The position numbers were made by a program, and so were the translations under genes. A model generated the notes under the pieces. That model worked only from the letters and a program-made list of their open reading frames with translations. It was not told the DNA's origin and searched no databases. From contig CALGNW010000333.1 of NCBI GenBank assembly GCA_937958345.1, positions 1 through 10,135 on the forward strand: DNA of 10,135 nt, written 5' to 3'. Origin of the DNA: an uncultured Neomegalonema sp. (GTDB lineage Bacteria > Pseudomonadota > Alphaproteobacteria > Rhodobacterales > Rhodobacteraceae). Of this stretch, positions 5,407 through 10,135 are shown one piece after another (positions within the stretch are counted from its first letter, which is position 1; every line of letters starts with the position of its first letter).

Positions 5407-8003
5407 AGCGCACTCACCGTTTTCTCCTCGACCTGCGGTTCCGAAGACTTGCCGACTTTCAAATCGCTGCCGAACAGATACTCGCTGCCGATCTCGATAC
5501 TCCGCGACGCGCCCTCCCAAATATCGAGCGCATGCAGCGTGTACGTTCCGGGGCGCAGCCCGTCCATACGGAACAGCCCGAACTGGTTCGACCGCGCCCG
5601 CGCGACGACGTCGCCGTCGCTGTTCGTCATGTGCAGCGGAACCTGCGCGACGGGCTCGCCGTCCGGTCCCGTTATGCGGCCTGCGGTTCCAACCTCGACG
5701 GCGAGCGAGAAATCAACGGGTGTCACCGCGCCGGGGGCGACCTTGGCATAGATCGCGTCGGTATCCACGACCAGGTCAATCGGCAGATTATCGGCCTCTA
5801 ATTCGACCGAGTGGATGCCCTTGGGCACATCCGACAACCAATAACTGCCATTGTCTTCAACCTGTCCCAGCGGCTTGCCGTTGACGATAATTTTCGCGCC
5901 TTTCAGGTCGTCCTCATACAATTCGAATCCGGCGGGGACCTGTATCTGTCCGGCCAACCGGCCAAGGCGCGGATTGGTTGCCTGACGCGGTGCGGCAGAA
6001 AACGTGCCGTTCGCCAGACCCAAATCGAGCGACAGGCCCAGTGACCCGAACATCTCGCTATCACCGTCATCAAATTTGCGCAGACCCGCATCGGCAAAGG
6101 CCGACACGCCGGGGCGCAGTTCATAGCGCAGGCCGGCCGAACCGGTACTGCTTGTCTGGTTCCGTTCGCCGCGCAGTTGCCAGATCACCGGCAGGCCGAA
6201 CAACTGATCGCCCTGCAGGCCCATTGCCACGCCGAATCCGTCGTCGTCTTCATCATAGCGCGCTTCGAGGCTGATTTCGGTATTGCCGGTTGGTTCGGTT
6301 TTGAAATCATACGATATCCGCGCAAAACCCGCGCCCTCGTAAAAAACCTGAAGGTTCACATCCTTGAACGGCTCGGCCCGCGCCTCGATCCGGTATTCGC
6401 CCTCGCGGTTCGGACGTGCGGCAAATGACAGACCGTCGCGCACCCGCCACGTTGCAAAGGGCAGCACATAGCTGGCGTCCAGGTTATGTCTTGCAATCGC
6501 ACCAAAGCGCAGTTGGCGCGAATGGTTATAGGCCAGCTCGGCATAATGATCCTCGGTGATACCGTCGCCGTTTCCGACCAGCGGATCGGCTTCGGTTTCT
6601 TTGCGATAATTCGCCCTCAGGTTCAGCGACGCTTTTCCGGCCTCGCCGTAATACAATGCTTCGAACGCGCGTGATCCGTCATCCGACAGTGCCGCTGCGC
6701 CATACACTGTTCCGAGTTTTCCCAGCCCGAGTGCCGCCCCGACAACGCCCTCTAAACGCTTTTCCTCATCATAGGCGACGCCGCCCTCAACGGTCAGCCC
6801 GTCCAGCGGAGCATAGCGTGCGCGCGCAAATCCCGCTGCGCTGCGCGTCTTGTCCTCGGTGTTGAACAATCCGCCGCTCATACCCGCTCCGGCGACGACA
6901 TTGAACGATCCTTTCGGTGCCAGAAAATTATTGGCGGTGATAACGTCGCGCACGGTTTCAACCCGGTTGTTGGACAGGGCTTCGAACACCCGCACCTCGA
7001 CGTCATTGCGCCTTTGACCGAACAGCGGGCTTTCCAATTCATAGGTTCCGTCGACGCCGATCAGTTCTTCGGCAACAACAATATCGTCGATGACCAACTC
7101 GACCCGTCCTCCCGGCGGACCCTCGCCGGTATAAAACCGCCCCGCGCCGTTGCCACGGTTCAGCAGAACGCCGTTGACGTCTTCGATCTGTTCGAACGTG
7201 TCCTGTTGGTTTGAATAGGCGACCTGCGCGCCTGTCATATCGACAACATCGACCAGCGGATGAATACCCGCCTGCTGTCTGCCGATAAGGGCCCAGACAT
7301 TATCCGTGACCTCGCGCAGCCAAGCATAATCCGTCACTTCATAGTCTTCGTCCGTACCGGCATAACCCAACCGCCAGACCCCGCCAAAGGCATGGCCGTT
7401 TGTGATCAGGCGGCTCGAAATGCCGACCTCGTCTGTGGCATCGGAATATGTCGTGAACAGGTCGCCGTGCAGGCTGGTCATGCCGATAATCGGCGGCATC
7501 ACGTCGGGTTCGATCTCGGGCACATCATCGCCGCCCGCCTTCAGCGGATCATCAGGATCCCAGGGCGGTTCCAAAACCACGGCATAGTATTCGACATCAA
7601 AGCGGACACCGACGCTCAGCGTTTCCATCAGAAAATCCTCGCTGACAAAGTCGGTTCCCTCAACATCACGCATCGATGCGGCATCAATTTCCAGCGACCC
7701 GATCGGGGTATCCAGAAACATGCCGCTGTCTTCTTCTCTCAGGCGCGTATTGATTGCGCTGAATGTCTCCTTGGCGGGCAGCAGGAATTTTCCGCCCTCA
7801 ACCAGAACATCGACCGCGTCTTTTTCTTCGGTCCCGATAAAGATACCCAGCAGGGCAAGGCCGTCTTCCAGCTCTTCCCGGCCATCGTCCTGTGCATGGG
7901 CGATGCCCGCCATCGCCATGCACATGACAAGGGCAAGCGCCGGGACAATCCGTGACAGTGCCGGCCTACCGTTCGGAAACATCAACATCAATGTCGACGT
8001 CAT
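5403..8003 (-). CDS. Divergent outer-membrane fimbrial usher-like protein
   Basis: The product is 866 residues from the ATG at 8003; a GTG at 8033 and ATGs at 7988 and 7982 are alternatives, and none has a clear ribosome binding site. A signal peptide (about 1-37, ending GIAHA) is followed by an N-terminal domain, then a long region of alternating strands fitting a beta barrel (about 175-670). An insert around 288-345 (GRFYTGEGPPGGRVELVIDD...NDVEVRVFEAL) resembles the usher plug domain. Two C-terminal beta-sandwich domains follow (about 690-770 and 775-850), the last like carboxypeptidase-regulatory-type domains (GRITGPDGEPV...FRMDGLRPGTYTL). Ushers of chaperone-usher systems receive chaperone-subunit complexes and thread the growing fimbria through the outer membrane. 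The flanking chaperone and pilin-like genes strongly support this. Similarity to classical PapC/FimD is low, so it may belong to a separate usher clade. Confidence 0.75.
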   Translation of the reverse strand: MTSTLMLMFPNGRPALSRIVPALALVMCMAMAGIAHAQDDGREELEDGLALLGIFIGTEEKDAVDVLVEGGKFLLPAKETFSAINTRLREEDSGMFLDTPIGSLEIDAASMRDVEGTDFVSEDFLMETLSVGVRFDVEYYAVVLEPPWDPDDPLKAGGDDVPEIEPDVMPPIIGMTSLHGDLFTTYSDATDEVGISSRLITNGHAFGGVWRLGYAGTDEDYEVTDYAWLREVTDNVWALIGRQQAGIHPLVDVVDMTGAQVAYSNQQDTFEQIEDVNGVLLNRGNGAGRFYTGEGPPGGRVELVIDDIVVAEELIGVDGTYELESPLFGQRRNDVEVRVFEALSNNRVETVRDVITANNFLAPKGSFNVVAGAGMSGGLFNTEDKTRSAAGFARARYAPLDGLTVEGGVAYDEEKRLEGVVGAALGLGKLGTVYGAAALSDDGSRAFEALYYGEAGKASLNLRANYRKETEADPLVGNGDGITEDHYAELAYNHSRQLRFGAIARHNLDASYVLPFATWRVRDGLSFAARPNREGEYRIEARAEPFKDVNLQVFYEGAGFARISYDFKTEPTGNTEISLEARYDEDDDGFGVAMGLQGDQLFGLPVIWQLRGERNQTSSTGSAGLRYELRPGVSAFADAGLRKFDDGDSEMFGSLGLSLDLGLANGTFSAAPRQATNPRLGRLAGQIQVPAGFELYEDDLKGAKIIVNGKPLGQVEDNGSYWLSDVPKGIHSVELEADNLPIDLVVDTDAIYAKVAPGAVTPVDFSLAVEVGTAGRITGPDGEPVAQVPLHMTNSDGDVVARARSNQFGLFRMDGLRPGTYTLHALDIWEGASRSIEIGSEYLFGSDLKVGKSSEPQVEEKTVSAL

Positions 8004-8463
8004 AAAAGCCCGCAAGCCCGATGCCCGATGCACGGCCCTGTGCGGTAAAACCGCCCGAGATAATTCTGTACCGGCTGTCTTCGCACAGAACCCGCGGGGC
8101 GCTGGCGATCAGGCGGACCGGAAACCGCTGGGTGTCCTCATCGCGGGACACCGCGAAACCGGCCCTGTCCGATCCACCCGCGACCCAATAGCGTACCTCC
8201 AGATCAAACGGCCCGACCGAGCGTGCGACTTTTATACGCCAGAAATCATCGATGACCCGCTGAAAGGTCAGCGTCCCGCCCTGTGAAATCAGGCTCATCG
8301 CTTCGCGTGACGATAAAGTCTCCGCCTCGGCGGGGCCGCCCATATCAATCATTCCGGGGCGCTCCATGCGCAGGTCATCGCGGCAACTGCCCGCATGGGC
8401 AACGCCCCCCGCACCTACCGGCACGAGGGTTCCCATGACAAAAAGGACAGCACGAGCCGACAT
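7966..8463 (-). CDS. Exported 165-aa protein of unknown family in the fimbrial locus
   Basis: The ATG at 8463 lies six bases after the stop of the chaperone gene and the 3' end overlaps the usher-like gene by about 38 bases in another frame, so the gene is embedded in the operon. The first 24 residues form a signal peptide (AVLFVMGTLVPVGAGGVAHA, cleaved before GSC). The mature protein has two cysteines (27 and 127) that could form a disulfide, and beta-strand-like stretches such as TLTFQRV, DLEVRYWVAG and FPVRLIA, ending in the acidic repeat DVDIDVDVSER. I do not recognise a family. Position and features suggest a periplasmic or fimbrial accessory: a divergent minor subunit, tip protein or usher cofactor. 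It lacks the conserved pilin pattern shared by the other two subunits. Confidence 0.78.
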   Translation of the reverse strand: MSARAVLFVMGTLVPVGAGGVAHAGSCRDDLRMERPGMIDMGGPAEAETLSSREAMSLISQGGTLTFQRVIDDFWRIKVARSVGPFDLEVRYWVAGGSDRAGFAVSRDEDTQRFPVRLIASAPRVLCEDSRYRIISGGFTAQGRASGIGLAGFYDVDIDVDVSER

Positions 8464-8469
8464 CGGTGC

Positions 8470-9300
8470 TTATAGTCCGTAACTGCTGGAAACCGGCGCA
8501 TCGCCCAGCTTGCCCAGCAGGAATACTTTCCGCTGACCTTGCGTGGCATTGGCGGGAAGCTGCTGCACGATCACTCGGCGCGCACCCGGCAGAACCGGCG
8601 TCTGCACCATAATTCCGGCGGCCAGCGTTCCGGGTGCAACAACATCTTCCGATGGCTTGCGGCTGTCAGCGATGCCCTGCAACAGGGTTCGCGCGGCGGC
8701 GTCGCCCGGATACGTGCTGGCATCCCAAACCGCATACAGTCCCTTGAACCGCGCATGTGCATTGCCGGTGTTCTGAATATCGAGGGTAAGCCCGCGCTGG
8801 TCCGAGCTGACCGAGTGCAGCGTCGCCGCACGATCGGCCTCGCCGACCTGACCGTAAACAACGACACCGAGACGGAATTTGAAACTCAGGCCGTCGGCGG
8901 TGGTCGTGGTCTTGTCTTCGTTCAGGAAAATCACGGCACGGTGTTCACCTGATTGCGGCTCTACCTGCGGGCGAATGGCAAAGCGCATGGTGCGGCGACC
9001 GCGCGCCGGAATTTTAACCCGCGTCGGATTAATGGCGATCCACTGGTCGAGAGATTGCTCGGTCGGCGGCAGCACGCGCAGCTGGTTATTTTCGTCCAGA
9101 TCAAAGTTCGCCAGATCAATGCCGATTTCGACTTCGCGGTCGGCGCTGTTGACGATTTCCAGCGTCTGCGTCTTGCGTTCATTATCAATGCTGAGTTCGA
9201 ACCGCGCAGGTGATACAGCAATTTCAAGGGCCGAAGCGGGCGGGGCGACCGAGGCTCCGAACCCGAACGAGACAGCGAGCAGGGCAAATAAGCGACGCAT
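8470..9300 (-). CDS. Periplasmic PapD-like fimbrial chaperone
   Basis: The product is 276 residues. The ATG at 9300 has GGAGG six bases upstream (9311-9307). A signal peptide spans about 1-25 (cleavage after PPASA). The mature N-terminal domain follows the pilus-chaperone pattern: SPARFELSIDNERKTQTLEIVN (first strands), INPTRVKIPARGRRTMRFAIRP (the strand before and including the subunit-binding G1-like edge) and HRAVIFLNE, then a second immunoglobulin-like domain from about 155. Chaperones of this family bind subunits in the periplasm by donor-strand complementation and hand them to the usher. The classic arginine and lysine of PapD cannot be placed with certainty. The neighbouring 165-aa gene, usher and subunits support the role. 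It is somewhat longer than typical PapD proteins (about 240), with an extended C-terminal tail (GKLGDAPVSSSYGL). Confidence 0.8.
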   Translation of the reverse strand: MRRLFALLAVSFGFGASVAPPASALEIAVSPARFELSIDNERKTQTLEIVNSADREVEIGIDLANFDLDENNQLRVLPPTEQSLDQWIAINPTRVKIPARGRRTMRFAIRPQVEPQSGEHRAVIFLNEDKTTTTADGLSFKFRLGVVVYGQVGEADRAATLHSVSSDQRGLTLDIQNTGNAHARFKGLYAVWDASTYPGDAAARTLLQGIADSRKPSEDVVAPGTLAAGIMVQTPVLPGARRVIVQQLPANATQGQRKVFLLGKLGDAPVSSSYGL

Positions 9301-9448
9301 AGCGTTCCTCCGAGAGTTTGTTCTTCCGGACGCCCACCATGGTTTAGAATCGGTGCATCCGCGATGCTCTCGGTTATGGCCCGTTAGCGTAAACAGGCTC
9401 TAAAACATTGTACGAAAATTAGAGTCGGATTCTCGGTAAATACCCCTG
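9301..9448 (-). other. Leader region upstream of the chaperone gene
   Basis: No gene is visible. On the minus strand there is a TACAAT -10-like hexamer (9412-9407) without a good -35 at normal distance, a small perfect hairpin GCATC-GCG-GATGC (9367-9355), and the chaperone ribosome binding site. An internal promoter is possible but not shown; read-through from the pilin promoter is the alternative. Confidence 0.3.
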
Positions 9449-9484
9449 AAAAGTGTAACGCCGCCCCGAATTAACGGTGCGGCG
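9449..9484 (-). terminator. Hairpin between pilin and chaperone genes (terminator or attenuator)
   Basis: On the minus strand CGCCGC (9484-9479) pairs with GCGGCG (9464-9459), with an inner CCG/CGG stem and a TTAATT loop, nine pairs in all with one mismatch. It is followed by TTACACTTTT. It lies about 50 bases after the stop of the first gene, where many fimbrial operons have a partial terminator or an mRNA-stabilising hairpin that keeps the major subunit in excess over the assembly proteins. The T-run is interrupted, which would allow some read-through. Confidence 0.55.
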
Positions 9485-9531
9485 CTCAACGCTTTGATGC
9501 GTATTATTCAGGTGTCGCGGTGACGGCTGGA

Positions 9532-10104
9532 TCAGTTACCGGTCACGGTGATCGTGAACAGACCTGCTTTCGAGTAGTTACCCGGGGTCGTTGCGTCTTT
9601 CAGTTCCAGCGGAATTTTAACCGAAACCGGCGTTGCCGCAGCACCGAGGCCGAGGCCGGTGTTCACGGTGTCGGTCGTGTTGCCCGAGGCAAGCGTGATG
9701 CCTGCCGCATCGATGAAGGCCGTACCGTTCATCAGTTTCGAGTCCGCAGGCTGGGTAACAACAACATCAACACCGTTGGTGACGAGTGCGCGGAACGCAC
9801 AGACGTTGTTAAGGTTCAACGTAACAGCCGACTTCGCGGTGCTGGTCTGCTCGGAGGACGTTGCGCCGAGATCTTGGGTCAGCGACGTCACCTGTGCGGA
9901 TGCACCCAGGCTAACCGGACCGGCGCCAAGCGCAGCCTCAAGGCCGCCAGCACCAACATTCACGGAAACCGAGTCATAGCAGTAGAGCGCAATGATCGAC
10001 GGCAGTTGAACATCGACATCCGTGCTCAGCGAAGCAGCTTGAACACCAGTAGCAGACGTGGCGAGAACAGCGGCAGCAGCAACAGATTTGATGAATTTCG
10101 ACAT
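9532..10104 (-). CDS. Probable major fimbrial subunit (two-cysteine secreted pilin-like protein)
   Basis: The product is 190 residues; the ATG at 10104 has AAGGGGA six bases upstream. A clear signal peptide (MSKFIKSVAAAAVLATSATG, cleavage after VQA) leaves a mature protein of about 167 residues rich in Ala, Gly, Thr, Val and Ser, low in charge, as is common for major pilins. Cysteines at 42 and 102 are spaced as in the related subunit at the far end of the operon (43 and 106). The N-terminal segment STDVDVQLPSIIALYC has alternating hydrophobic residues that could serve as a donor strand, and the C-terminus (AGLFTITVTGN) looks like the last pilin strand. It is first in the operon, followed by a hairpin, and has a strong ribosome binding site, all fitting an abundantly made structural subunit. 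It could instead be a matrix or coat protein of the spore-coat-U type. Confidence 0.72.
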   Translation of the reverse strand: MSKFIKSVAAAAVLATSATGVQAASLSTDVDVQLPSIIALYCYDSVSVNVGAGGLEAALGAGPVSLGASAQVTSLTQDLGATSSEQTSTAKSAVTLNLNNVCAFRALVTNGVDVVVTQPADSKLMNGTAFIDAAGITLASGNTTDTVNTGLGLGAAATPVSVKIPLELKDATTPGNYSKAGLFTITVTGN

Positions 10105-10135
10105 AAGTAGTCCCCTTGGATTGACGTTAGGTTGT
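10105..10135 (-). promoter_or_regulatory. 5' leader of the pilin gene, with ribosome binding site
   Basis: The minus strand reads AAGGGGA (10117-10111) six bases before the ATG, a strong ribosome binding site. The promoter lies beyond the window end, so nothing can be said about regulation of the operon. Confidence 0.55.

Noticed and set aside
4970..5884. 304-aa plus-strand open frame
   Set aside because: It is antisense to the second subunit and usher genes, arginine-rich with no recognisable domain; a product of GC-rich codon bias.
7260..7955. 231-aa plus-strand open frame
   Set aside because: It is antisense to the usher N-terminal part and has no plausible fold or ribosome binding site.

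Overview
The window reads as a stretch of alphaproteobacterial chromosome. It is GC-rich, and the sulfurtransferase and GatB tail look most like Rhodobacterales (Roseobacter-group) proteins. That placement is from sequence style and recall, not from a database search.

Layout. Positions 1-324 (+) hold the 3' end of gatB, a housekeeping gene. Positions 325-952 have no convincing gene, but contain a 21-bp-periodic array of GG(N)AAAAC motifs (375-469) and a candidate promoter (822-850). Positions 953-1807 (+) encode a two-domain 3-mercaptopyruvate sulfurtransferase (SseA type), which ends in a hairpin shared with a convergent gene. Everything from 10104 down to 1829 is on the minus strand and looks like one accessory surface-structure locus. 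Its order of transcription is: a small secreted two-cysteine subunit, probably the major pilin (10104-9532); a hairpin; a PapD-like periplasmic chaperone (9300-8470); an unrecognised 165-aa exported protein (8463-7966); a divergent outer-membrane usher-like protein (8003-5403); a second two-cysteine subunit-like protein (5406-4792); a terminator-like hairpin; and a 950-aa RTX protein (4681-1829).

How it works together (inference). The chaperone would hold exported subunits in the periplasm, the usher would assemble them through the outer membrane, the first gene would supply the bulk subunit and the last gene of the run a minor (tip or terminator) subunit. The four genes from chaperone to second subunit are tightly packed (6-bp gap, about 38-bp overlap, 4-bp overlap), which fits co-translation. 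The hairpin between pilin and chaperone could keep pilin expression well above that of the assembly machinery.

The RTX protein has an N-terminal calcium-binding nonapeptide block, six related beta-rich repeats resembling H-type lectin domains arranged as two A-B-C triads, a Gly/Asn-rich hinge between the triads, and a C-terminal region typical of type I secretion substrates. It is probably a secreted or surface sugar-binding adhesin. It may be functionally linked to the fimbria by position only. The most novel parts are the divergent fimbrial system with its orphan 165-aa component and the triad-of-lectins RTX architecture.
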